From contig NZ_VKCZ01000003.1 of the NCBI RefSeq assembly GCF_009299835.1, forward strand, positions 434,001 through 498,000: DNA of 64,000 bases, in the 5' to 3' direction. This document shows, piece after piece, positions 34,365-42,948 of this stretch (position 1 is the stretch's first letter; every line of letters begins with the position of its first letter). A program made the position numbers and the translations under genes. The notes beneath the pieces are model-generated. The model was not told the origin of the DNA, did no database searches, and saw only the letters and a list, made by a program, of their open reading frames with translations. Source of the stretch: Microlunatus speluncae (lineage in GTDB: Bacteria > Actinomycetota > Actinomycetes > Propionibacteriales > Propionibacteriaceae).

Positions 34365-35864
34365 ATGGACAACATGGAACAGCAGGGGCCGTCCGACCCC
34401 CACTTCGTACCCCCGACCTCCGCCACGGACCCCGCCACTCCCGCGCCGTCCGCACCCCAGTCGACGCCCGCCCAGCACTCGACGCCGCCCGCCCAGCAGC
34501 CGAACCCGACCTTCCAGCAGGGCCCGGCCTTCCAGCCGGGATCGGCCCAGCAGCAGGGATCAGCTCAGCAGCAGGGATCAGCTCAGCACCAGGCACCGGG
34601 CCAGCACCCGGGGGCCGCTCAGCACCAGGCGCCCCACGTCGCTCCGCACTGGGGCAACCAGTCCGGGCTGAACACTCCGCCGTTCGGTGCGCCGGGCGGG
34701 TCCGGCTACGGGCCGTCCGCTCCGGCGGGCAGTTTTCCGGCACCCCCGAACGTCCCGCCGGTGTCGGCCTTCGCGACCAAGACGAAGAGCAGCAACCGTC
34801 CCCGCGCCGCGACCCTGCTGGTCGCCGCCGCGTTGTCGGCGGTGATCGGCGCCGGGGCGGGCATCGGCGGCTTTGCCGCGGCCAGTGCCGGTGGCGCGCT
34901 CCAGTCACCGATCCGGGTCTCGACGCTGCCCGCGGCGGACAGCCCGAAGCTGGACGGCTCGATCACCGCCGCCGCGGAGAAGATCAGCCAGTCGGTGGTG
35001 ACGATCAACGTCCAGTCCGGCCAGGGCACGGTCGGCGGCACCGGGATCGTGCTCGACCAGGCGGGGCACATCCTGACCAATGATCACGTGGTGGCCGGTG
35101 CCGGCCAGGGCAGCCAGATCAAGGTGACGTTGCCCGACGGCCGCGTGGTCGACGCGACGGTGGTCGGCACCTCGCCGAACAACGACCTCGCGGTGATCAA
35201 GATCTCCGGCGTCGACGGACTGGTGCCGGCGACCTTCGCGACCTCCGCCTCGGTCGAGGTCGGCCAGACCGTGGTCGCCGTCGGTGCCCCGCTCGGCCTG
35301 TCCGAGTCGGTGACCAGCGGCATCATCTCCAACACCGCGCGGCCGGTCCGCTCCGGCGACAGCGGCGAGGCGGTCTACCTCGGCGTCCAGACCGACGCGG
35401 CGATCAACCACGGCAACTCCGGTGGACCGCTGGTCGACCTCAACGGCGCGGTGGTCGGCATCAACTCCGCAATCGCCGGCTCCGGCTCCAACGACCAGGA
35501 ATCTGGCAACATCGGGATCGGCTTCGCCATCCCGGCGGACGTGGCCACCCGGGTCGCCGCCGAGTTGATCAAGGACGGCCGTTCGACCGACGCCAGCCTC
35601 GGCGTCACGGTCGCCGGCGCGGGCAGCCAGCAGGAAGATCCGACCGGCATCCCGCTGCAGAGCGTCGCCTCCGGCAGCGCCGCGGCCAAGGCCGGACTGC
35701 AGGCCGGTGATCAGGTGACCAAGATCAACGACTTCCGCGTCACCAGTGCCGACGGCCTGATCGCGGCGATCCGGTTCTACGCTCCCGGCACCCAGGTCGA
35801 GGTCACCTACCAGCGCGACGGTCAAACGCACACCGCGACCGTCACCCTCGACTCCGCGCAGTAA
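34365..35864 (+). CDS. HtrA-family S1C serine protease with PDZ domain
   Basis: 499 residues from ATG 34365; the frame is open further upstream and ATG 34332 or 34374 are alternatives. Layout: a Gln/Pro-rich cytoplasmic N-terminus (~1-140) with tandem SAQQQG units, one transmembrane helix (~148-176), a trypsin-like domain with catalytic His241 (TNDHVVAG), Asp274 (NNDLAVIKI) and Ser352 (HGNSGGPLVD), and a C-terminal PDZ domain (~405-495, AAAKAGLQAGDQVTKIND). It would cleave misfolded or regulatory proteins outside the membrane. This is not the four-TM MarP type. The stop overlaps the convergent EamA frame. Confidence 0.92.
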   Translation: MDNMEQQGPSDPHFVPPTSATDPATPAPSAPQSTPAQHSTPPAQQPNPTFQQGPAFQPGSAQQQGSAQQQGSAQHQAPGQHPGAAQHQAPHVAPHWGNQSGLNTPPFGAPGGSGYGPSAPAGSFPAPPNVPPVSAFATKTKSSNRPRAATLLVAAALSAVIGAGAGIGGFAAASAGGALQSPIRVSTLPAADSPKLDGSITAAAEKISQSVVTINVQSGQGTVGGTGIVLDQAGHILTNDHVVAGAGQGSQIKVTLPDGRVVDATVVGTSPNNDLAVIKISGVDGLVPATFATSASVEVGQTVVAVGAPLGLSESVTSGIISNTARPVRSGDSGEAVYLGVQTDAAINHGNSGGPLVDLNGAVVGINSAIAGSGSNDQESGNIGIGFAIPADVATRVAAELIKDGRSTDASLGVTVAGAGSQQEDPTGIPLQSVASGSAAAKAGLQAGDQVTKINDFRVTSADGLIAAIRFYAPGTQVEVTYQRDGQTHTATVTLDSAQ

Positions 35865-36810
35865 CACCCCCACCATCAGCCGACTTGTCAGAACTGAGTT
35901 GTGCCCCAGGGCAACTCAGTTCTGACAAGTCGGCTGGGGGTTGTGGTGGTGGGCGGTTGATGAGGAGGCCGGTGGTCACGCCAGCGCCGATCAGGACAGA
36001 GCCGATCATGCCGGGGATGGTGATCGACTCCCAGCCGAGGGCGACCGACGCGCCCATCGCGGCCAGCGGGATCACTCCGATCCACAGCCCGGCCGACGCC
36101 GCGCCGAGCCGCTGCAGGCCCGCATACCAGGCGGCGAAGGCGCCGGGCGTGAAGATCAACCCCATGATCGCCAGTGCCACCGCCTCGGTCAGGGTCGGCC
36201 AGCGGAGCAGTGGGCCGGGGGCGATCATGCCCATGATCAGCAGGACGGCGGCGCTGAGGAAGCTGGCATAGCAGGAGACCCGCAGCGGTCCGTACCGCGG
36301 CAGCAGCGGGATCGCCAGCAGCGAGAAGCCGAGCTCGCCGAGCAGCACCCCGATCGCCAGCAGAGTGCCGAGCAGTGAGCCGCCGCCGACTCCCTCGATG
36401 ATCACGATCCCGACCAGCACCACGGCGGCGCAGCCGATCACTCCGAGGCGCGGCCGCTGCCGCTGCACCAGCGGCCCGACGATCGCCATGATCAACGGGG
36501 CACAACCGAGGATGGCGCCGATCAGCGACGGGCTGGCGAAGTGGGTGGCCGGGATCAAGATCAGGTTGAAGCCGACCATGCCGCTGCCGGCCAGGGCCAG
36601 CAGCCGTAACAGGTCGACCACCGACGGACGCAGCCACGGCACCCCGCGGAGCCGCAGCAGCAGGGCCAGGATCAACGCGGTGCCCAGATAGCGCACCGCC
36701 TGCCCGCCGAAGATCGGGAAGTCCCGCATCAACGTCGTGATCGAGATCGACGCGCCGACCCCGACGCAGGCGAGGGCACAGAGCAGGGAGCCGGTGACAC
36801 GGGGCGACAT
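35842..36810 (-). CDS. EamA/DMT-family transporter
   Basis: 322 residues from ATG 36810; starts at 36861 or 36960 would extend into the promoter. Ten hydrophobic helices in two EamA halves are evident (e.g. TGSLLCALACVGVGASISIT, SPSLIGAILGCAPLIMAIVG, LWIGVIPLAAMGASVALGW). DMT exporters move amino acids, drugs or metabolites. The C-terminal ~40 residues are not transporter-like: codons for DLSELS...AQLSSDKSAD are the palindrome at 35877-35936 read in frame, and the last codons are antisense to the htrA end. It is divergent from a MocR regulator that probably controls it. Confidence 0.85.
   Translation of the reverse strand: MSPRVTGSLLCALACVGVGASISITTLMRDFPIFGGQAVRYLGTALILALLLRLRGVPWLRPSVVDLLRLLALAGSGMVGFNLILIPATHFASPSLIGAILGCAPLIMAIVGPLVQRQRPRLGVIGCAAVVLVGIVIIEGVGGGSLLGTLLAIGVLLGELGFSLLAIPLLPRYGPLRVSCYASFLSAAVLLIMGMIAPGPLLRWPTLTEAVALAIMGLIFTPGAFAAWYAGLQRLGAASAGLWIGVIPLAAMGASVALGWESITIPGMIGSVLIGAGVTTGLLINRPPPQPPADLSELSCPGAQLSSDKSADGGGVTARSRG
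35877..35936. repeat. Class B palindrome, 25-bp stem
   Basis: Arms 35877-35901 and 35912-35936 pair perfectly (core ACTTGTCAGAACTGAGTTG) around a 10-nt loop. It lies 12 nt after the htrA stop and is translated as part of the EamA C-terminus. Confidence 0.9.
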
Positions 36811-36839
36811 GGCTTCACGGTAGGAACTCACTGGGCCTA

Positions 36840-36877
36840 CTTCCAGATCCAGTCCAGCCATGTTTTTATAGACCAGA
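36840..36877. promoter_or_regulatory. MocR/EamA divergent promoter with CCAG repeats; leaderless MocR start
   Basis: The region holds repeated CCAG words (CCAGATCCAGTCCAG and GACCAG) flanking an AT-rich TTTTTATA at 36863-36870. That block ends 6 nt before the ATG at 36877, the distance expected between a -10 element and a transcript that starts at the ATG. No ribosome-binding site is present. The repeats are a candidate MocR operator. Confidence 0.5.
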
Positions 36878-38280
36878 TGGCGGACGCGACGATTGCCCCG
36901 GAGGACCTGCGGCTGCTGCTCGGCCCGCGGACCCGGCGCGGGATCCGGGCCTGGCTGCACGACGGGATCGCTGCCGCGGTCCGCGACGGCCGGCTGTCCG
37001 CCGGTGTCCGGTTGCCCTCGAGCCGGGCGGTCGCGGCCGGCTTCGGGGTCGCCCGCGGACCGGTGTCGGAGGCCCTCGAACTGCTCACCGCCGAGGGCTA
37101 TCTGATCACCCGGGAACGCAGTGGCAGCAGCGTCGCGCCCAGCGCGGCCTCGGTCCGGCCGGCGCGCCGGGAGGCCACGGTGCGGCCCCCGCCGAGCCCG
37201 GGCACTCCCGACCCGGCGCTGTTCCCCTGGTCGTCCTGGCTCCGGGCGATGCGATCCGGGTCGGCTCGGCTCGGTCCCGACGACCTCGGCTACGGCGATC
37301 CGCGCGGCCTGCCGGCGCTCCGGGAGCGCGTCGCCGAGCTGCTCCGGCTCACCCGCGGCGCAGTGGTCGAGCCGGATCAGGTCGTGATCATCAGCGGCGT
37401 GGCACAGGGGTTGACCCTGCTGGCCACCGTGCTCCGGGCCCGTGGGGCCGGACCGATCGCCGTGGAGGATCCGGGCTCGCCGGGTGCCCGGGACTCACTC
37501 TGCGGGATCGGCGCGACGGTGGTCGGCGTCCCGACCGATGAGCTCGGCATCGACATCGACCGCCTCGCCGACGAGGCCGGCGCCGTGATCGTCACGCCGG
37601 CCCATCAGTATCCGCTCGGCGTACCGCTGGACCCGGACCGGCGCCGCCGGCTGCTCGACTGGGCCGCCGGCCGGCTGGTGATCGAGGACGACTACGACGC
37701 CGACCTCCGGTACGACGGCCGGCCGATCGGCGTGCTGCAGGCGATGGCGCCCGACCGGGTCGTCCTGCTCGGTTCGGTCTCCAAGGTGCTCGCGCCCGGG
37801 ATGCGGCTGGGCTGGCTGATCCCGCCGCCGCACCTGCACGCCGAACTGGTCGCCGCCAAGCGCAACGCCGACCTCGGCACCTCCGTCTTCGACCAGGCCG
37901 CGCTGGCCGAGTTCCTCGGCAGCGGTGAGTACCAGCGGCAGGTGAAGCGGCTGCGCCAGGTGTACGGCGAGCGACGGGCGAGCCTGGTCGCCCAGCTCCG
38001 GGAGCGGCTGGCCCCGGACTCCTTCGATCCCGACCCCGGCGGCTACCAGGCCGGCCTGCACCTGCTGGTCCCGCTGCCGGACGCGACCGCCGAGGAACGG
38101 GCGCTGGCCTTCCTCGCCGACCGCGGCATCGCCGCCCAGGGCTACCGATCCTGCTTCTTCGGCACTGGCGACCCGGGCATCATCCTCGGCATCGCCCGCC
38201 CGATCGCCCCGACCCTCGTCTCCGCCCTCGCCGCAGCAGTCCACGGCCCGACCAACCCCCGAGTTGTCAGAACTGAGTAG
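36877..38280 (+). CDS. MocR/PdxR-family GntR regulator with aminotransferase-like domain
   Basis: 467 residues. N-terminal GntR winged helix (~15-85, VRLPSSRAVAAGFGVARGPV, EALELLTAEGYLITRERSGS) is fused to a fold-type I PLP domain: DLGYGDPRGLPALRERVAE, the Asn/Asp region AVIVTPAHQYPLGVP, EDDYDADLRYDG, and the Lys Schiff-base motif GSVSKVLAPGMRLGW. It probably senses PLP or an amino acid and controls the divergent EamA transporter. The last six residues (RVVRTE) and the TAG stop are encoded by the left arm of a Class B palindrome. The start appears leaderless. Confidence 0.92.
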   Translation: MADATIAPEDLRLLLGPRTRRGIRAWLHDGIAAAVRDGRLSAGVRLPSSRAVAAGFGVARGPVSEALELLTAEGYLITRERSGSSVAPSAASVRPARREATVRPPPSPGTPDPALFPWSSWLRAMRSGSARLGPDDLGYGDPRGLPALRERVAELLRLTRGAVVEPDQVVIISGVAQGLTLLATVLRARGAGPIAVEDPGSPGARDSLCGIGATVVGVPTDELGIDIDRLADEAGAVIVTPAHQYPLGVPLDPDRRRRLLDWAAGRLVIEDDYDADLRYDGRPIGVLQAMAPDRVVLLGSVSKVLAPGMRLGWLIPPPHLHAELVAAKRNADLGTSVFDQAALAEFLGSGEYQRQVKRLRQVYGERRASLVAQLRERLAPDSFDPDPGGYQAGLHLLVPLPDATAEERALAFLADRGIAAQGYRSCFFGTGDPGIILGIARPIAPTLVSALAAAVHGPTNPRVVRTE

Positions 38281-38312
38281 CCCTATAGCGCACCTCAGTT
38301 CTGACAACTCGG
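38259..38312. repeat. Class B palindrome at the MocR gene end
   Basis: CCGAGTTGTCAGAACTGAG (38259-38277) pairs perfectly with its complement at 38294-38312 across a 16-nt loop containing CTATAG. The left arm encodes the MocR C-terminus; the stop TAG (38278-38280) is the first loop triplet. Confidence 0.92.
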
Positions 38313-38396
38313 TGGTTGTGCGATGGGAACCCCCGGGGAGTATCGGGGAAACCGTTGACAGAACGGGGAGGGTCGTTCAAGCTCGCACTGTGCGGG

Positions 38397-40259
38397 TTGA
38401 CTGAAGGTCCGAAGAGCCGGCTGAGGGTGCGCTGGCTCGCGTTGTGGTTCGTCGTTCGATCATTGCCCGGCCGAGTCGCGTTGCAGTTGATCTTGGCGGC
38501 GGTGTCCGGAGCGTTGCCCGCCGTCTTCTCCGCCCTGCTGGGGATCCTGGTCGGTCTGCTGCCCGAAGTGATCCGGTCCGGTGGCTTCGGCACGCCGGCC
38601 GGTGATCAACTGATCCGGTTGTTGATCATGCTCGCCATCGTGCTGCTCGGCCAGGATCTGGCCTCGTCGGCGTACGAGGTCGCGAAGTGGGCGTTCTACC
38701 GGCGCTACGAGCACTACCTGTTGTCCCGGGTGATCACCGCGACCGTGGGCAGCGGGCGGCTGGAGCTGTTCGAGGATCCGCGGCTGGCGCAGGTCGCCGA
38801 CCGAGCCGTCCGGATCGCCGGCGACGAGCCGGGCGATCTGATCGACGGGTGGTGCTGCCGGTGGCAGCGGCTAGCCGAAGGCCTGGCCGCCGCGGTCCTG
38901 GTGGCGACGGTCTGGCCGCTGGCCGCCGGCTCGCTCACCCTGGTCTGGCTGGTCGCCGGGCTCACCCTGATGGCGACCGCGCGGCGGCTGGACGTCGACC
39001 TCTGGTCCTCGTCCTTGCGCGCCGCGAGCTACCTCGGCCGGATCGCCGTGCGGCCGGCGTGGGCGAAGGAGGTCCGCATCTTCGGACTGGTCGACTGGCT
39101 GGCGGATCGCTTCGGCCGGCGGTGGGCCCGGGTGCTTGCGGAGCTGGCGCAGGCGCGCCGGGTCGGGCTGCGGCGGGCCGTCCTGGTGCTGCTCCTGATC
39201 GCGGGCGCGCACGCGGTGGTGCTCACCGCCGTGGCCGTCGCGGGGTCGGCGGGTGAGCTGACGGCGGCGCAGGTCACGGTGCTGTTGCTGGGGCTGCTCG
39301 GGATGGCGGCCCTGGCCGATCCGATGGCCGACCAGTTGATCGACTTCGGCACCAACAAGGTGCCGCCCGTGCTCGAGCTGGAGCGAGCCGCCGGGCCGCT
39401 CGATCAACCGCCGGAGCCGGCCGGACCGGCCACGGCCGTGCCGCTGGTCCGGGAGATCCGCTTCGAGGACGTGACCTTCGGCTACCCGGGTGCGGAGCGG
39501 CCGGTGTTCGAACGACTCGAGCTGACCATCGCGGCCGGCACCTCGCTCGGCATCGTCGGGCTCAACGGGGCGGGCAAGACGACCTTGATCAAACTGCTCG
39601 CGGGCCTGGAGCGGCCGGGCCGTGGCCGGATCATGATCGACGGTGCCGACCTCGCCGGCCTGGCCCCGGATTCCTGGCGCCGGTCGGTCGCGGCGATCTT
39701 CCAGGACCACGTGCACTACGAGCTCAGCGCCCGCGACAACATCGCGTTCGGTGCGGTCGAGCAGCTGCCCGATCATGATCGAATCGAAGCCCTGGTCCGC
39801 CGCTCGGCCGCCCGCACCGGCGCGGACGGGGTGCTGGCGGCGCTGCCGTACGGCCTCGACACGCCGCTGTCCCGACGGTTCACCGGCGGTGTCGACCTGT
39901 CCGGCGGCCAGTGGCAACGGATCTCCCTGGCCCGGGCGATGGCCGCGGTGGAGAACGGGGCCCGGGTGCTGATCCTGGACGAGCCGACGGCTCAGCTGGA
40001 CGTCCGGGCCGAGGCCGACATCTATGACCGGTTCCTGGACCTGACCGGCGAGCTCACCTCGATCGTGATCAGTCACCGCTTCTCGACCGTGCGCCGGGCC
40101 GACCGGATCGTGGTCCTGGCCGCGGGCCGGATCACCGAGGACGGGACGCACGACGAACTCGTCGCCGCCGGCGGTCGGTATGCGCAGCTCTTCGCCACCC
40201 AGGCTCAGTCCTACCGCACGGATCCGGATCCCGACCCTGGAGCTGATCATGCCGAGTGA
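38397..40259 (+). CDS. ABC exporter half-transporter (permease-ATPase), first subunit
   Basis: 620 residues if started at TTG 38397; GTG 38427 is an alternative and the frame is open to 38316, but no ribosome-binding site decides. N-terminal membrane domain with about six helices (LPGRVALQLILAAVSGALPA, LAAAVLVATVWPLAAGSLTL), then the ATPase domain: Walker A GLNGAGKTT, Q-loop IFQDH, signature LSGGQ, Walker [13 protein letters not shown] and H-loop ISHRFSTV. It overlaps the second half-transporter by 11 nt, so they form a heterodimer. Substrate unknown; such pairs export lipids, peptides or drugs. Confidence 0.88.
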   Translation: MTEGPKSRLRVRWLALWFVVRSLPGRVALQLILAAVSGALPAVFSALLGILVGLLPEVIRSGGFGTPAGDQLIRLLIMLAIVLLGQDLASSAYEVAKWAFYRRYEHYLLSRVITATVGSGRLELFEDPRLAQVADRAVRIAGDEPGDLIDGWCCRWQRLAEGLAAAVLVATVWPLAAGSLTLVWLVAGLTLMATARRLDVDLWSSSLRAASYLGRIAVRPAWAKEVRIFGLVDWLADRFGRRWARVLAELAQARRVGLRRAVLVLLLIAGAHAVVLTAVAVAGSAGELTAAQVTVLLLGLLGMAALADPMADQLIDFGTNKVPPVLELERAAGPLDQPPEPAGPATAVPLVREIRFEDVTFGYPGAERPVFERLELTIAAGTSLGIVGLNGAGKTTLIKLLAGLERPGRGRIMIDGADLAGLAPDSWRRSVAAIFQDHVHYELSARDNIAFGAVEQLPDHDRIEALVRRSAARTGADGVLAALPYGLDTPLSRRFTGGVDLSGGQWQRISLARAMAAVENGARVLILDEPTAQLDVRAEADIYDRFLDLTGELTSIVISHRFSTVRRADRIVVLAAGRITEDGTHDELVAAGGRYAQLFATQAQSYRTDPDPDPGADHAE

Positions 40260-42060
40260 CCGCCCGACGGTGAGCTGGCGGCGGTCGGCCGCCACGGTGA
40301 TCGCGATCGCCTGGTCGGCCGACCGGTGGCGGACGGTGCTGGCGTTCGTCCTGCTCGGGAGCCGCGCGATCGTCCAGACCCTGTTCGCGTACTGGCTGAA
40401 ACTGCTGCTGGACGGGATCGCCGACCGCGACCCGACGACGCTGGTGCTCGCGGCCGCGGGGGTGATCGGCTCGGTCGCCGGGACCGCCGCGTTGGCCCAC
40501 GCCGGCGGCCGGGTCCTCACCACCCTCAGCGGCGAGCTGCGGTACGGCCTGAATCTTCGCCTGCTCCGGGTCGCCGCCGGCGTGCCGAATCTCGACCTGC
40601 ACGAGACGCCGGAGCACCTGACCCAGCTCGAGGCGGTGCGCCGCGAGCAGTATCAACTGTATGCGGTCGTGCCCCGGCTGGTGGAGCTGCTGGCGCTCGC
40701 CGTCCGGCTGCTCGCGATGGGGCTGCTGCTGGCCGCCGTTCATCCGGCCCTGTTGCTGCTGCCGCTGTTCGGGATCCCGGCGGTGCTGGTCAGTCCGTGG
40801 ACCGGTGGGCTGTTCCGCGAAGGCCAGGAGCGGGCGGCCGAGCCGGCGCGGCGGGCCGAGCACCTGCTGGAGCTCACCGCGACCGCCGGCGCGGCCAAGG
40901 AGATCCGGCTGTTCCGCCTCGCCGGCGTGCTGCTGGCCCGCTTCGCCGCGGAGCAGCGGACGGTCCGACGGATCCACCACCGGCTCCAGCTCCGCGCGGC
41001 CGTGATCGGGATCGGCTGCCGGGCCGCCTTCCTGGTCGGCTACGTCGGCGCCGTGGTCCTGGTCGTCGTCCTGGCCGCCTCGGGCCGGGCGAGCGTCGGT
41101 GACGCGGTGTTGACCGCGGTGCTCGCGGGGCAGGTGCTGGGCCTGGTGACCGGCGCCGCGGAGGCGCTGCAACTCACCTTCCAGAGCCTGGTCGCCGCGG
41201 GCCGGCTGGTTTATCTGGCCGACCTCGAGAAGGGTGCCGGGGGCGGCGGCACCGGCGAGGCGCCGGATCGGCTGGAGCGGGGGATCCGGCTCGAGCGGGT
41301 GTCGTACACCTATCCCGGTGCCGATCGGCCGGTGCTGCGGGAGGTGGACCTGACGCTTCCGGCCGGGGCGACGGTGGCGATCGTCGGGGACAACGGCGCC
41401 GGGAAATCCACCGTGGTCAAGCTCCTGGCGGGTCTGTATCGACCGACCGGCGGCCGGATCCTGCTCGACGACACCGACCTTGCCGGGATCGACCCGGTCG
41501 CGTTCCGGCGCCGGACCTCCGCCTGCTTCCAAGATCACGCACGATTCGAGTTCCCGGTCCGGGACGCGGTCGGCCTCGGTGACCTCGACGCGCTGGCCGA
41601 CCCCGAGATCGGCGAGCCGGCGATCGCGCGGGCGCTCGACCGGGCCGGTGCCGCCGGCGTCGTGGCGGGGCTGCCGGCCGGGCTCGACACCCAGCTCGGG
41701 CCCAGTTGGCCCGGCGGCGTCGACCTGTCCGGCGGTCAGTGGCAGAAACTCGCCCTGGCCCGGGCGATGATGCGGCCGCAGCCGCTGCTGCTGTTGCTCG
41801 ACGAACCGGCCGCGGCGCTGGACGCGGCGGCGGAGCACGAGCTGTTCCTTCGGTGGGCACTGGCCGCGCGCCTGGCCGCCGAAACCAATGGCGGCATCAC
41901 CGTGCTGGTCTCGCACCGGTTCTCGACGGTCCGGATGACCGACCTGGTCGTCGTCTGCGACCAGGGCCGGGTGACCGAGGTCGGCACCCACGCCGAACTG
42001 ATCAGCCGGGGCGGCCACTACGCCGAGATGTACGACCTACAGGCCCGCTCCTACCGCTGA
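40249..42060 (+). CDS. ABC exporter half-transporter (permease-ATPase), second subunit
   Basis: 603 residues from ATG 40249 (GGAG 7 nt upstream). Membrane domain with about six helices (VLAFVLLGSRAIVQTLFAYW, ALAVRLLAMGLLLAAVHPAL), ATPase domain with [27 protein letters not shown] and VSHRFSTV. Unlike many heterodimeric exporters, both subunits keep the catalytic Glu after Walker B, so both sites look competent. The operon ends at a perfect 24-bp palindrome. Confidence 0.9.
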   Translation: MPSDRPTVSWRRSAATVIAIAWSADRWRTVLAFVLLGSRAIVQTLFAYWLKLLLDGIADRDPTTLVLAAAGVIGSVAGTAALAHAGGRVLTTLSGELRYGLNLRLLRVAAGVPNLDLHETPEHLTQLEAVRREQYQLYAVVPRLVELLALAVRLLAMGLLLAAVHPALLLLPLFGIPAVLVSPWTGGLFREGQERAAEPARRAEHLLELTATAGAAKEIRLFRLAGVLLARFAAEQRTVRRIHHRLQLRAAVIGIGCRAAFLVGYVGAVVLVVVLAASGRASVGDAVLTAVLAGQVLGLVTGAAEALQLTFQSLVAAGRLVYLADLEKGAGGGGTGEAPDRLERGIRLERVSYTYPGADRPVLREVDLTLPAGATVAIVGDNGAGKSTVVKLLAGLYRPTGGRILLDDTDLAGIDPVAFRRRTSACFQDHARFEFPVRDAVGLGDLDALADPEIGEPAIARALDRAGAAGVVAGLPAGLDTQLGPSWPGGVDLSGGQWQKLALARAMMRPQPLLLLLDEPAAALDAAAEHELFLRWALAARLAAETNGGITVLVSHRFSTVRMTDLVVVCDQGRVTEVGTHAELISRGGHYAEMYDLQARSYR

Positions 42061-42076
42061 CGTCCGGCACTAAAAC

Positions 42077-42130
42077 CCGAGTTGTCAGAACTGAGTTGTG
42101 TCCTGGCACAACTCAGTTCTGACAACTCGG
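42077..42130. repeat. Class B palindrome, perfect 24-bp stem
   Basis: Arms 42077-42100 and 42107-42130 pair without mismatch (core GTTGTCAGAACTGAGTTGTG) around a 6-nt loop. Placed between convergent stops of the ABC gene (42060) and crp (42142); probably a bidirectional terminator. Confidence 0.93.
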
Positions 42131-42141
42131 AAACTGGTGGG

Positions 42142-42819
42142 TCAGCGGGCGCGGCGTTCGACGCGTTCGACGTCGATCAGGGTGACCGAGCGGGGCTCGA
42201 GGCGGATCCAGCCGCGGGCGGCGAAGTCGGCCAGGGCCTTGTTCACGGTCTCCCGGGAGGCGCCGACCAGCTGGGCCAACTCCTCCTGGGTCAGGTCGTG
42301 ATGGACATGGATGCCCTCGTCGCGCTGCTCGCCGAACCGCTTGGCCAGGTCGAGCAGGGCCTTGGCGACCCGGCCGGGCACATCGGAGAAGACCAGGTCG
42401 GCGGCGTTCTCGTTGGCCCGGCGGAGCCGGGAGGCGAGTTGTCCGAGCAGCCCGCGGGCCACCTCGGGACGGCCGGTCAGCCACTGGGTGAGTTCGTCGT
42501 GCTCGAGCACCCGCAGCTCACAGGAGGTGACGGCGGTGGCCGTACTCGATCGTGGGCCGGGGTCGAAGACCGAGAGCTCACCGAACATCTGGCCCGGGCC
42601 GAGGACCGCGAGCAGATTCTCCCGGCCGGCGGAGCCGCTCCGGCCGAGCTTGATCTTTCCGCTCACCACGACGTACAGCCGATCCTCGGTGTCGCCCTCG
42701 TGGAACAGGACGTCACCCTTGTTGACCTTGATCGTGCCCATCGCCGCGGCGAGGGTGCTGGCGGCCTCGTCGTCCAACTCGGCGAACAGCGGCGCCTGCT
42801 TCAAGACCTCTGGATCCAC
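42142..42819 (-). CDS. crp: Crp/Fnr-family cAMP-responsive regulator (GlxR/Crp-like)
   Basis: 225 residues from GTG 42819, with AGGAGG upstream. cNMP-binding domain (~8-125) with the phosphate-binding cassette FGELSVFDPGPRSSTATA, where GEL...R-S/T matches cAMP binders. C-terminal winged helix with the recognition helix LAQLVGASRETVNKALADFA. Same position as Rv3676 of M. tuberculosis, divergent from nth, so it is the global cAMP regulator of the cell rather than a local one. acs and sugar-transport genes in this window could be among its targets (inference). Confidence 0.95.
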   Translation of the reverse strand: MDPEVLKQAPLFAELDDEAASTLAAAMGTIKVNKGDVLFHEGDTEDRLYVVVSGKIKLGRSGSAGRENLLAVLGPGQMFGELSVFDPGPRSSTATAVTSCELRVLEHDELTQWLTGRPEVARGLLGQLASRLRRANENAADLVFSDVPGRVAKALLDLAKRFGEQRDEGIHVHHDLTQEELAQLVGASRETVNKALADFAARGWIRLEPRSVTLIDVERVERRAR

Positions 42820-42948
42820 TCGTCCTCCTGCTCTTCAAGCACCTGTCCGCGCCCAAGGGTACCGTCACGCCTCCGGCTTGGGATCGAATCACCTCTTGAT
42901 GCACTCTCTCAGCACCGTCGTCGGAGCCGCCGCGTAGGGTGACCTGCC

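Noticed and set aside
34495-34620. CRISPR-like or tandem repeat array
   Set aside because: The repeats are in frame and encode SAQQQG units inside the HtrA N-terminus; there are no spacers.
36811-36960. Upstream starts for the EamA transporter
   Set aside because: They run into the MocR promoter and coding start and would put a charged tail before the first membrane helix.
40132-42018. 628-codon open frame antisense to the second ABC half-transporter
   Set aside because: Shadow of a gene with full Walker and signature motifs; no start signal.
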